NCBI GenBank assembly: GCA_020809705.1
Contig: CP085834.1
Coordinates: forward strand, 248,001-312,000
DNA length: 64,000 nucleotides
Reading direction: 5' to 3'
Origin: Calonectria ilicicola
Taxonomy: Eukaryota > Ascomycota > Sordariomycetes > Hypocreales > Nectriaceae
Within the stretch, counting starts at the first letter, position 1, and each line of letters opens with the position of its first letter. Positions 21,224 to 31,010 of this stretch are shown piece after piece. Below the pieces are notes generated by a model that worked only from the letters and a program-made list of their open reading frames with translations, had not been told where the DNA came from and did not search any database. A program made the position numbers and the translations under genes.

Positions 21224-24170
21224 CTAGTTCGAATCAACGTTGCTGTTCGTTGTAATGGCTGCCTGAGACTTGTTCCATAGATTTATCAACGTGTTTGGCG
21301 AATCTTTTGGTTGACTTTCTGGAGGCTGGTTTCGTGTTTTTGTCTTCTTCCTCTGGGGTTGGTTGAGGTCAGCCGATTCAATTACTTTACGCTTCCTTCC
21401 ACGTTTTCTGGGAGGCGGATCCATATCGCTGTTCGACTGGACCAAGTCTCTTTGGGTCGAGGCATCCAGAGAAGACTTGGAAACCTTCTTGGATGTCTTA
21501 TTAGAAGAAGGTCCATTGGCCAAGTTTCTGTCACCCAGAAGTGCAGCACGTTGTCTGGTGATAGGTCGAACCACTATCTGATCGGCAACGGGTGATTGAG
21601 GCTGAGTCAGAATCTCGGAGGCAACAGAAGACTCTAGAGTTAATGATTGTTGAACCTGTGTAGTGGGCGCAGAAGAAGAGTCTGGATTAGACTCCGGTTG
21701 TACTCGTGTCTCAGGCGTAACAGGAGGTTGTGGACGCGATGATTCTTGAACTAATGTGGTTGGCGCAGAAGGGTCTGGATTAGACCCCGGTTGTACTAGT
21801 GTCTCAGGTGTAACAGGAGGTTGTGGATGAGATAATTGCTGAACTAGTGTGGTCGGCACAGAAGAGTCTGGACCGGCCTCTGGTTGTACTGGCGCCTCAG
21901 GTGTGGTAGGAGATTGTGAACGAGATGATTGCTGGATTGATGTGGTTGGTATAGTAGAAGCGTCTGGTCCCGACTCTGGCTGTACCGGTGCCTCATGTGT
22001 GGCGGGAGATTGTAGACTAGATGGTTGCTGAACTAATATGATTGGTATAGAAGCGGAGTCTGGACTAGACTCTGGCTGTACCGGTGCCTCATGTATGACG
22101 GGGGGTTGCCGGTCGGATAATCTCTGGGCTGATCTGGTTGATGTCACAGGAGAGTCTAAATCGGATTCTAGTTCTACCGGTGCCTCATGTGTGAGAGAAG
22201 GCTCTGGATTAGGTAGTTGCTGGGCTGATCTGGTTGGTATAGCGGAAAAGTTCGAACCAGACTCCGGTGTCGTCGTGGTCCCAGTTGCACCAGAATATTC
22301 TGGACTACATGATGGTTGCGCCGGTGTTTCTATGGCAATGGAAGAACCCGATTCAGACTCCTGTATGAGGGTCTCAGTTGCAAGAGAAGATTCTGGGGTA
22401 GATGTCGGTTGCGCCGGTGTTTCTATTGCAATAGATGATTCTGGACCACAATGTAGTTGACGTGATGTCTCGATTGCGACAGAAGACCCTGAAATAGATG
22501 CCGGTGGGGTCGGCGTGTCAATTGCAACAGATGATTCGGGACGAGACGCCGACTCTGCTACAGACGTATCACGAGCCGTATCCATGGGCTCAGGTCGTGT
22601 CTGATCAACCGTCGTAATTTCTGTCTGACCTGGTATGAACATGTTAGTGATTTTAATCATGATGTGTCAGCCTATATTAGTTTAAATGGACAAAGAATAC
22701 GTACTGATGGCCTCAGGGGTTACATAATCTGATCGATAGACAGGCAGAGAGTTCAGGCCCCTTCCATTGTCCCAGAAAGGCGTTTGCTTTCTCCTTTCAT
22801 CACATTTCTTGCGCATTTTTATAACTTCCTCAGATGTGCAAGCGAGACTCCAGGAATGGTGGTTACCCCCGCAATTTAGGCAACGCCCCGGGGAAGCCGT
22901 GCATGAATTGGTGTCATGGTCCTTGGAGCACTCTTCGGCGCACTTACCACACCGAGGAGTGTTCCCACAATTGGTTTCAAAATGGCCAGGACCCCAGCAT
23001 TTGTAGCAATAGAGATAGAACACTCTTATATCTGTTGACCTAGAATTGTGTTTAGTGGCGGGGCGAGTTTTATGGCGTGATACCGAGACATTTACCTCGC
23101 TGAATGACCCTCACTGTCCAAAATGATCTTGCCTTGTTGAGAATCGGAGCATAAAAGCCTGGCATGTTCCACAAGTGGCACTACAAGGATTACAAATCCG
23201 TCCCTGACTGTGGCTCTGGATAAAATCCACACGGTATCTTTACACCATCTCCGTACCGTTTCTGCAGGAACCTCTCTGTTCTTGCCCTTCCATTGACGAT
23301 TGGTCAGCACATAATGCTCCACTATTTTCACATCCGGGCCATTCAACAACAGAGCAAAAGGGAGATTACTCGAGATCTTCTCTATGTGTTCTTTCGAAGG
23401 GGCGCCTTGGATGGAGAGGTTGATCTTAGTTTCGGCATTATGCCTGGTCGTGTAAAGAATAAAGACTTCGTGGAAGGTTTTGCCATGCTCATGGAGAGAC
23501 CGAAGAAGGGAAGAATCTTGTTTGTTATCTAGCACATTTTTACCTCCATTGTGTCTAATACGAAACGTTAACAGGTATCCATTGCTAACGCTGCGCGGAT
23601 CGGGACTTTGGGTGCGATTGTGATCCTGGCGATTGGTAGAACTCGACGGCCTTGGGAATCTGGAGACAGGGTTCCCAGGATGCTGGGCGTATTGTTGTGG
23701 TGAGGGGCGGAAGGCTAGCGAACCCATGTCTAGAACAATATTAGAGAGTTCCGAGAAATGTCGGTGCTTCGATGAGTCTTACCGTGAAAGGATGGTGAAA
23801 CATCACCCGGACTCTGCGTGTAGAGAGGTGTGGAATGGGGATCAGAAGCCCAATCGGGTGAGAGCAGCTGTGGGGGATGACAGGGGATTCCCGCGCAGAG
23901 AGGTGTGAAATGGGGATCAGAGGCACAAGTGGGTGAGAGCAGCTGTCGGGGATAACCATGAATTCCCGCGTAGGGAGGTGTGAAATGGGGATCGTAGGCC
24001 AAAATGTGGGAGGACGACTGTGGGGGACAGCTAGGACTTCCCATGTGAGAAGGTATCAAATAGTGATTAGAAGTCCTAACGTATGAGGATGGTGAATGAT
24101 AAGTAGGTCCCCTGGTGTAGGGGGGTCGTGGAGGATAAGGATAACACGTGTTCTGGTAAGACCAAGGCAT
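21224..24170 (-). CDS. Gag-like protein with three zinc knuckles, repeat-rich arms and a basic tail
   Basis: Four exons, 23783-24170, 23096-23729, 22705-23039 and 21224-22629, with GT-AG introns of 53, 56 and 75 bp in matching phases, encode 920 residues. Order: Pro/Tyr-rich N-terminus with about three 26-residue repeats (CASDPHFTPLCAGIP type); a folded region about 150-340 (GYLLTFRIRHNGG to ILDSEGHSAR); three zinc knuckles at 352-365 (CYKCWGPGHFETNC), 371-387 and 394-408; a long Ser/Thr/Pro/Gln region of degenerate ~31-residue repeats (VTPETLVQPGSNPDP type), about 480-800; and a basic, AT-hook-like tail (RKRGRKRK at 860, then QRKKTK) that should act as a nuclear signal. Three knuckles in this spacing are typical of ORF1 (Gag) of non-LTR retrotransposons. 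Introns are not, so this may be a host-adopted Gag. It lies head to head with the LINE-type polymerase at 25451. No function is claimed. Confidence 0.7.
21600..22560 (-). repeat. In-frame degenerate tandem repeats in Gag-like gene
   Basis: Roughly ten or more units of about 80-95 bp encode a Pro/Ser/Thr/Gln/Val-rich motif of the form SPxTxEAPVQPESGPD. Units differ by many substitutions and some small length changes, but all keep frame. A separate triplet of ~78-bp units encodes the N-terminal repeats at about 23800-24010. Confidence 0.7.
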
Positions 24171-25450
24171 TGTGGATAGCTGCCTTTGCGGAAGGAAATA
24201 ACTGATAGTCAGTCAATATTCTTTGGCAGAGGGTGTTGATTGATATTTATTTCTCTCTAATGAATATCTTTGGGATTTTCGCAGCCCACACACATCCGAT
24301 ACCGGCACTCCATCTTATTTCGCTGGCGACGAACTTTTGATGCCAATTTCCCAACCCCGACCAATCTCTTTGACTGCGAAAATGCTTGTGGGTCTACGCC
24401 TAACTTTCTGCATGGTGAGCCATTAGTATGAGTACATGAATCATCGGGCAAATAGTATTGGGCTATTAGTATCTTTGCTATTGCGATAACAGTTCCGTAC
24501 TATTTGCGGTAACGGTGTGCCCCACAAGCATTTCCGCAGTCAAAGAGATACGGTTTCCCCAACATACGTCACTCACCCACCCCCAATGACACCATGCGCA
24601 TTGGTAGCTCAGCTCGCGATCGGCCCAGAATAACATGGTCTACAAACTCTATAGGACTCACGGGGTCTACAGGATCTATCGAACTCGATTTTTGCTTCTT
24701 TCGGGCGGCTCGGCTCAGCGCGAAGCCTGGAAGGATTTTACCGAAGCTAAGGGTGCCATAGTTTCGTCCAAAAACCAAAGCAAAGACAACCCCCTTTGCA
24801 CCTAAATGGGTTATTTTCGTACTAATTGAATAGCCCCTTGTTATTTTCATTCAGTTACAAAACTACAAGTACCGCACTAATGCAGGTTAAAATGGAGTAA
24901 ATTTGACCCATGTAGATAGATTTGTATCATCTATACGTTTTTACAACCCAAATGAAATTGGAGATCGGAATATCCCCACTTTGCTGTTGTGCCGACTTGT
25001 TGTTGTTCTTTACATGCCCTAAGACGAGTCCGAATACGGACCGCCATCGACTTACCGTGATCCACCATTATCTTACAGACGGAAGGTCCTTTTGTCGACG
25101 GCGTCACTAGCGTAAAGGACTGCTTAAATGACGGGATAATGTTTATGTGGCTTCTCAGCTGGTTTCGGGGGCCGAAAAAAATTTGGTTGGCCTGGCAGCA
25201 TTGCAAGATTGTTTATCTGTCAATTGATCATTTGAGAGATAGAAAATAATGCTCATGCTCGTCGTCCACTAACCTTCTCTAACCCTTTCACATTTATTTT
25301 CAATTCCAAACTCACAGCTGCTGAACTTGTCGAATCAAAGTTTGACTGAGCTGCTCTTGAACTTATCATATTGGCCTGAACCTTTTTGCCATTTTCTCCC
25401 TATCTCCACGCCAACATCAAAACCCTGCGTGGAAAATATTTCTCACAAGG
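24171..25450. other. Divergent spacer between Gag-like gene and LINE polymerase
   Basis: About 1.28 kb separates the two start codons. It contains the 28-bp inverted repeat described separately. Two short minus-strand frames (24257-24451 and 24569-24850) have no recognisable motif; I do not call them genes. Confidence 0.4.
24364..24549. repeat. 28-bp inverted repeat with 130-bp loop
   Basis: The arm at 24364-24391 (atctctttgactgcgaaaat, then gcttgtgg) recurs in reverse complement at 24522-24549 with a single mismatch. The spacer is 130 bp and AT-rich with short internal echoes (attagtatc, tattgcgata). It could be a small inverted-repeat element or a hairpin in a divergent control region. No flanking duplication was seen. 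Confidence 0.7.
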
Positions 25451-26638
25451 ATGGAGGGAAACCTGTCTGAGGAGGGCCCGGGTCAACGCAGGAGACGTGG
25501 AAGAAAGAAGGGTCGCTCCTCTCATCCATACACTCCACAGGATGTATCTGAGTTGTATGGCACTGGCCTTATGACGGTACAGATAAATCTTAAGGATGCG
25601 GGTAATCGCCTCAAGGATTTGGTGGCTGACCTCCAAAGTTGGCCTCAACCACCCGCGATTGTGTTGGCTCAAGACATACCAGCTTCCTTTGCGTATGACA
25701 AGTGGAGTCACTATCATGTCTTTTACAAAAAGGCAAAGAAGGGAGCGTTGCCATACGATCCAAGGCGTGTTGAAGAGGATGATGCGAACAAAAGCCCCGT
25801 CCCACCAACTGAATCGGCACCTGTCCCGGTACCTGTCCCGGCACCTAGCCCCGGAAGCAACACCGCAGGCCAGAAAAAGAGCCAGATAAAACCCCACATC
25901 TTGCGCAGAATTGGCTTCCTTGTCCACAAGTCGATCCCTTTGAGTGATTGCAGCATTCGCTATCATGATGGAGAGAACTTGGGGCTTTCTGCTACCTTGA
26001 TGCTGCGTACTGAAGCCGGAACTATCGCCATCCACAACGTCTACAATCAACGTCGCATCGCGAACATGCAACAGCTGATTGACAACACCATGTCAGGAGA
26101 CAACAACATGCTTGCGGGCGATTTTAACCTTCACCACCCGATGTGGTGCGGATATGAGCAGACGTGTGTAAACCGCCCCGCAGACACAGCCGCACGGGAA
26201 TTTGTCCGCGGGATTGAAGCAAACAACATGCGCTGCATCACGCCCCCAGGCATGGGCACGTTTACTCGTTCACGTCGGCATGATGCCGACGTTTCGACCA
26301 TCGACTTGACATTTCTCAGCGATTCGCTTTATCATCGAAAGATAAGCTGTTACGTTGCCGATGTCAAGGGATTCGATTCCGACCACCGTCCAGTCGTCAC
26401 CATTTTGGACATGACCCCAAGAAGGGACATCAAGTGGCATTATAACTGGAAGGCTGTCAATGCCAAAGAATTCCAGAAACAAGTTGAACTCGCCTTTCGC
26501 TTACTCGGATTCCCTTCTCTTGAATCCATCCAGATGATCGAAGAGTACGCGGCGAAGATCTGTGAGGCGTTGCAGCAAGTCACCCAGGATAATGTCCCAA
26601 CTGTCACTCGGGACCCAGTGGCTCTCGGTCGCAAATGA
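25451..26638 (+). CDS. AP-endonuclease-like domain of the LINE polyprotein
   Basis: Encodes 395 residues up to a TGA. The N-terminus is strongly basic (QRRRRGRKKGR at about 14-24), followed by the exonuclease/endonuclease/phosphatase fold that nicks target DNA in LINE transposition. Catalytic blocks present: LAGDFNLHHPMW (about 219-230), STIDLTFLSD, and DSDHRPVV (about 310-317). The block that normally carries a Gln-Glu pair reads IVLAQDIPASF here, so the metal-binding Glu may be replaced by Asp. A Pro/Val-rich insert (PVPVPVPAPSPGS) lies at about 125-140. Downstream the same frame continues into the reverse transcriptase after the stop codon. The usual linker of about 100 residues between the two domains seems short. 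Confidence 0.75.
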   Translation: MEGNLSEEGPGQRRRRGRKKGRSSHPYTPQDVSELYGTGLMTVQINLKDAGNRLKDLVADLQSWPQPPAIVLAQDIPASFAYDKWSHYHVFYKKAKKGALPYDPRRVEEDDANKSPVPPTESAPVPVPVPAPSPGSNTAGQKKSQIKPHILRRIGFLVHKSIPLSDCSIRYHDGENLGLSATLMLRTEAGTIAIHNVYNQRRIANMQQLIDNTMSGDNNMLAGDFNLHHPMWCGYEQTCVNRPADTAAREFVRGIEANNMRCITPPGMGTFTRSRRHDADVSTIDLTFLSDSLYHRKISCYVADVKGFDSDHRPVVTILDMTPRRDIKWHYNWKAVNAKEFQKQVELAFRLLGFPSLESIQMIEEYAAKICEALQQVTQDNVPTVTRDPVALGRK

Positions 26639-29192
26639 CATGGGAAGCGGCAATCCGCGGCGACTTCTTTGAAGTCCGTCTTTGCCCAAGCCCGGTTTGC
26701 CGATTTTCAATGTCAGCCGTGCGAGCCGCCTATTATGGAAACCCTCACGCAAGACGAGGCAGAGTACATCACAGATGATGAAAAAGCCTTTTGTCTTAGC
26801 AACACATGGTGGCCAGATATTACCTTGGCAGACACAGCACCGTCCCTTGATGTCCCATTTCTGGATCCCGGCAGACCACAGTACTATTCTAACCGAGAAA
26901 TCACTTTGGAAGAGCTGGACGAGGTCATAAAAAGGCAAAAGCGAAAAAAGGCACCCGGACATGATGGTATTGCAAGCGACGCATTAATCATAGCCCGCCC
27001 GGTCATTGCCGATTATTTGCTGCATCTCTTTTCCGCGTGCTTCAAGCTTAGCCACTATCCCGATATTTTCAAGTTTGCAAAGACAATTGCCTTGCGCAAG
27101 GCCAATAAGACAACCTACTCTGAACCAAAGAGCTGGCGTCCCATTGCGCTTCTGTCCTGTGTCGGTAAACTGCTCGACAGGTTGATTGTTGACCGCCTCA
27201 TTCTCCTCATACAGCGCTATGGCCTGCTTCCAAGCGTCCAGTTTGGGATTCCCGGCAAGTGCACTACTAAAGCCCTACAGTACCTTCTGAACCCCGTCTA
27301 CCAAGCCTGGGCTATGAAAAAGAGGCATGAGGCGACAATCCTGAGCGTGGACATGGCCAGTGCATTCGATCGCGTCCTACGCGCACCACTGCTGCAGTCC
27401 CTCATCGACAAAGGGATACCAGACTGGCTGATATTTATAATCCATTCATTTCTCAGTGGCCGGAAAACGACTCTGGAAATCCCGGGCTTTACTTCTGCTG
27501 AATTCTGGGTCAACATTGGAATTCCCCAGGGAAGCCCACTGTCACCCATACTCTTCCTTTTCTTTGCAGCTCCGATTCTCGACATGTTCACTACCGCCAA
27601 GTACAAAGCGACCTTGACAGTGCTTGCTTACGTTGACGACACCTATCTTTTGGCCGTCTCGGAATCCTACACGATTAACTGCGAGGTTTTGTCGCTCTGC
27701 CATGAGCAACTAATAGCCTGGGCAACTAGGAACGGCGTCGAGTTTTCCCCAGGAAAATACGCCATTATGCATTTTCAACGTGGTACCGCGACTTCGACAG
27801 AGGTCCCTGACATTCAAGGTCTCAAAGGCGACGCCATAAAACTCAAAACTAAGATCAAAATATTGGGTGTCATGGTTAATTGTCAGCTAAAATGGAATCG
27901 CCACATCGCCGAGGTAGGCACATTTATTCTGTGTATAGAAAAGATGATTTTAACTAATTTTGCTCCGTAGATCAAAGCCAAGGTCAACAAGCAATTGGCA
28001 ATCATGAGGCCGTTGACTGGCAAGATTCACGGTAGGCCAATGGAGAACCTGCGGCAGCTCTACATGGGAAAACTGCGGCCCATGATGTCCTACGCCTGTG
28101 CTGCATGGTTTCTGGACAAACATAGTCCCGAGACGGGCCAGATCAAATGGGGAATGACTGCGCAAAACATAAAGGATCTAGAGAGATTACAGTATCGCTG
28201 TCTTTTGCAAGTTTCCGGAGCCTTTGGATTGACTGCCCAGAACCATATTGAGAAGGAGCTTTGCATCGAACCCATTCGCATCTTTCTCAACCGTTTAGCT
28301 AATACCCACCGCGCTCGAATGTACGACAGCCCCGATTGCATCGCCATGCGAGACACGAGATCCAAAATCACGATTGGCGGCAGGTTGGCAGTTGAACATC
28401 AACACCCTTACGAGCAACTCGATGTTGAGGCCGGGGACATTTACAGAAAGGCATTTCAAACTGTCCTGCCGAACTACCCAATTAATCGTATTTTGGCCAT
28501 TTTCATCCAGCCTCAACTGAAGAAGTAGATTGGCGAAGATACCAAAGATCTTTCCTTTCAAAAATGCAGCACAATGTGGAACGAATACTGCCAGCAACGC
28601 TATAACTGGTCGCACCCAAGCCCTCCTGTCGCTGACTCCATCGAAACCCACCCAACCACCATCCGTCAAGAGTGGCACCCCGACACACCTCCCGTGATAC
28701 GCGAGCCTTGGGGCCAAGCCACATTCAACATGTACCAATCGCTGCCTCGTGCGCATAGCACTGCCCTGTTGCGATGCAGAACAGGCGTCATTGGATTGAA
28801 TGCATATCTGTACAAGATCCAACCACGAGGGCCTAGCAGAAACCCCAGGAAGACCAAGAAGAAAAAGCATTCCTGGAAAAAGGTGCCGCGTCATTTCTTG
28901 CCTGTCGCAATTGAGTCTAACGTTGAAGCAGATTAAATCGGACCAGTGCCGCTGCGGTAACGGCCGCCACACTCCCGAACACTTATTCCTTCACTGCTCT
29001 AAACTAGAAAAGGAGCAAAACCTTCTCAAGAGCAAAGTCGGTGATCTAGACTTTGCCTCTTTGCTAACAAAGCACGCCGCCAAGGCTGCTGATTGGTCCG
29101 TGGCCTTCTTTGGCATGCCCACATTCCGACCGAAAACGCGAGATACAAAATTCTTTGCTTTTGCCAAAAAGAATGGTGTTCCTACCGCATAA
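26639..29192 (+). CDS. Reverse transcriptase domain of the LINE polyprotein (spliced model)
   Basis: Continues in frame after the TGA. Reverse transcriptase motifs in order: KKAPGHDGIASDAL, SWRPIALLSCVGKLLDRLI, LSVDMASAFDRV, GIPQGSPLSPILF, the catalytic YVDD (27629-27640) in VLAYVDDTYLL, and IKILGVMVNCQLKW. The frame then meets TAG at 27968, which sits at the end of a 57-bp segment with GTAGGC donor, TTTTAACTAAT branch and CCGTAG acceptor. Removing it joins RHIAE to IKAKVNKQLAIMRPL, the expected family sequence. Two further introns (28488-28538 and 28883-28931) remove a stop and a frame change, leading to a C-terminal zinc motif CRCGNGRHTPEHLFLHC. RNase H was not seen. The catalytic core looks intact. 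Confidence 0.7.
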
Positions 29193-29509
29193 ACAAGGAC
29201 ATTCTCGCCATCTACTTATTTAATCACTGCTCGTATCCTGTTAGTTGTTTGATTGAACCGTTGTTTGCATTTCCTATTCTAGTACAGTACCGCCCCTAAT
29301 TCCTCCCATCCCGGTTTGTAAGGGTACTAAACATGCTTTGCTAACAGGTATCCATTTGAAAGCAGCCTTTCCTGCCTTTTTCCTTCCGTAAGTTACCTAA
29401 TAAATATGAAAAGCAACCTTTATGTGCCGTCATATCTATTATATGCGGTTAATATTTGCTTCTAGCAAGTAATTTACTTATTTACTAACATAAACTATTA
29501 GACTATGCT

Positions 29510-30191
29510 GTATTTATGACTGTTCGATTCAACATATCAATCCACATAAAACCCTCATTCTTTATTTCCTCCAAAAATCTCTCTTGGTTCTCCTTAAAGG
29601 AAGGTCTTTTATATTTAGGTATATTAAAATACCTTAGTATTGGTTTTATCATCCGTTGTTGCTTTTGGATAAAGGTCTTATCCTCATTCGAAAGATTCTC
29701 CTTCTTGAGAAGGAGTTCGCATTCCCAAAGGATCAGCTGTAAGTCAAGTAATGAGGGTATGCTTTAGCTTTACGCTGACTTGAATATTAAGTGATTCTGG
29801 TCTGATCCTCTATGTTGTCTTGCTTTTGTGCCTTTATTGCTTCTTTCTGGAGTTTTTCTAGTTTTCGATCCTTTGTATCCAGCTTGATGTTGTTAGCTTG
29901 GATTTCTGTGAGTAAATTGAGGGCATGGCTTTTCTTGATCTAACATCATCAGCGATGGATGTATCGAGCCGTGGATTCCGTTTCTGGAGGGCTGTCGCCC
30001 TCGTAGATGATGCATCGTTTAAGTAAGTTGACCGGGCGTTTGTCATTTGTGTCCATCATTGACCTATTACCAGACATCTTGGTTGTGCGTGCATGTGTTT
30101 TTGAGAGGGTCTGTTTGGTGTGTGTTTGAGAGAGGGTTGTTTGAGAGAGGTTTGTTTGAGTAAAATTCCTTTTATTGTACGAGGGTTCCAT
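29510..30191 (-). pseudogene. Broken unknown coding remnant
   Basis: On the minus strand, a frame starting at ATG 30191 (or, more likely, ATG in MSGNRSMMDTNDKRP about 115 bp later) reads to 29949. It is stopped by three stops within four codons (TGA TGA TGT TAG), then continues in the same frame with charged helical sequence (LLTEIQANNIKLDTKDRKLE). A further shifted frame reads ECELLLKKENLSNEDKTF. I do not recognise the family. Several of the stops could come from C-to-T changes. 29193-29509, between this and the LINE, shows nothing. It may be a transposon remnant. Confidence 0.35.
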
Positions 30192-30549
30192 CTATCAAGG
30201 TTTTCATCTTGTGTTGCCTTTAGGCTTCAGAGTTGGCACAAGGGCGATTGTACCAATCGATGTGAAAGTCTATCATGAGGCGTGCCTTTAGGTCCCGTGA
30301 CCTTGTCGGCATCTTCCTTTCCTAAAAGGAAGAAAATAACTATATGAAAGACATAAATGTGTTGTCCCCATACCAAATAATTATTTTACAAGAAACCAAG
30401 TCGCCCGTTTGCGTGTGATTGTGAGACAAGGTTTACACTAACAACGACCCACACAGGCTACAGGCTACCCAGGTACGCGAATCGAAAAAAGTACTAAAAG
30501 CCCCGCACCGTCACGCTCTAGCGTCGCGCCAATCTTCTTCTCTTCACTA
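30192..30549 (+). promoter_or_regulatory. Possible detached promoter of the gene at 50323
   Basis: This normal-GC 358-bp flank runs up to the left end of the 19.7-kb transposon. Its last 30 bp are pyrimidine-rich (cttcttctcttcac), a common look for fungal transcription start regions. The matching right flank begins atttattttcgttctttcag and reaches ATG 50323 after about 50 bp. Joining the flanks would recreate an ordinary upstream region. This is inference from position only. Confidence 0.35.
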
Positions 30550-30644
30550 CTCGTTGGCTCATGTGGGGCTGCCGCCCCAGGCGATCCAACTTAGCAAGCT
30601 AAGTTGGTCACAAAATTGTGAGACAGTCACAAAATTATGAGACA
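30550..30644 (+). repeat. Left terminal inverted repeat of outer transposon
   Basis: Starts CTCGTTGGCTCATG. Contains two palindromes: GGGGCTGCCGCCCC and a 22-bp hairpin (arms CCAACTTAGC/GCTAAGTTGG, loop AA). These are followed by a direct repeat of an 18-bp subterminal unit (TCACAAAATTGTGAGACA then TCACAAAATTATGAGACA), possible transposase binding sites. Confidence 0.85.
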
Positions 30645-31010
30645 TCGGCGAAGGCCGAATTTTATAGTATTTTGCAGGGAATTTTATCTTTTATTATTAT
30701 TGACCTGTTTATAATTCTTATTGAGGTATAAATAAGTAAAATTTGAAAATATTTAAAGATATTAGACTAAGCTAAATATATACAAGCTATTATTTTAAAG
30801 TAGAAGCTGCTGCCTAAGCCTTTATATATTGCTACCTTCTAGATAGCTTCCTATATAATTTATACTGGTATTATATTCTATGAATTATATAATCTTGCTT
30901 ATTATATAGCTCTCCTTTCTTTAATGATCTCTTTAATTTTTTTATAGTCTATGATGTGCTGTGGCAACTATGAAGGGCATGGTGTTGAGGCACATTCTGG
31001 GGGCGGCAAT

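Larger units (their letters stand above)
25451..29192 (+). mobile_element. LINE-type (non-LTR) retrotransposon ORF2 region, apparently with introns
   Basis: The whole stretch reads as one endonuclease plus reverse transcriptase polyprotein in a single frame. It is broken only by a TGA at 26636-26638 and by three short segments that behave like spliceosomal introns: 27914-27970, 28488-28538 and 28883-28931. The spliced chain would be 25451-27913, 27971-28487, 28539-28882 and 28932-29192. No poly-A tail, terminal repeat or target duplication was found, so element ends are unknown. It could be a decaying LINE or a host-retained reverse transcriptase gene. Confidence 0.75.

Noticed and set aside
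24257..24850. Two short minus-strand frames (64 and 93 codons) in the divergent spacer
   Set aside because: One overlaps an inverted-repeat arm; neither has a recognisable motif or splice link to the Gag-like gene.
26562..26690. A fourth LINE intron removing the TGA
   Set aside because: The phase fits, but it would delete coding-looking endonuclease sequence and lacks a clear branch site; kept only as a possibility.
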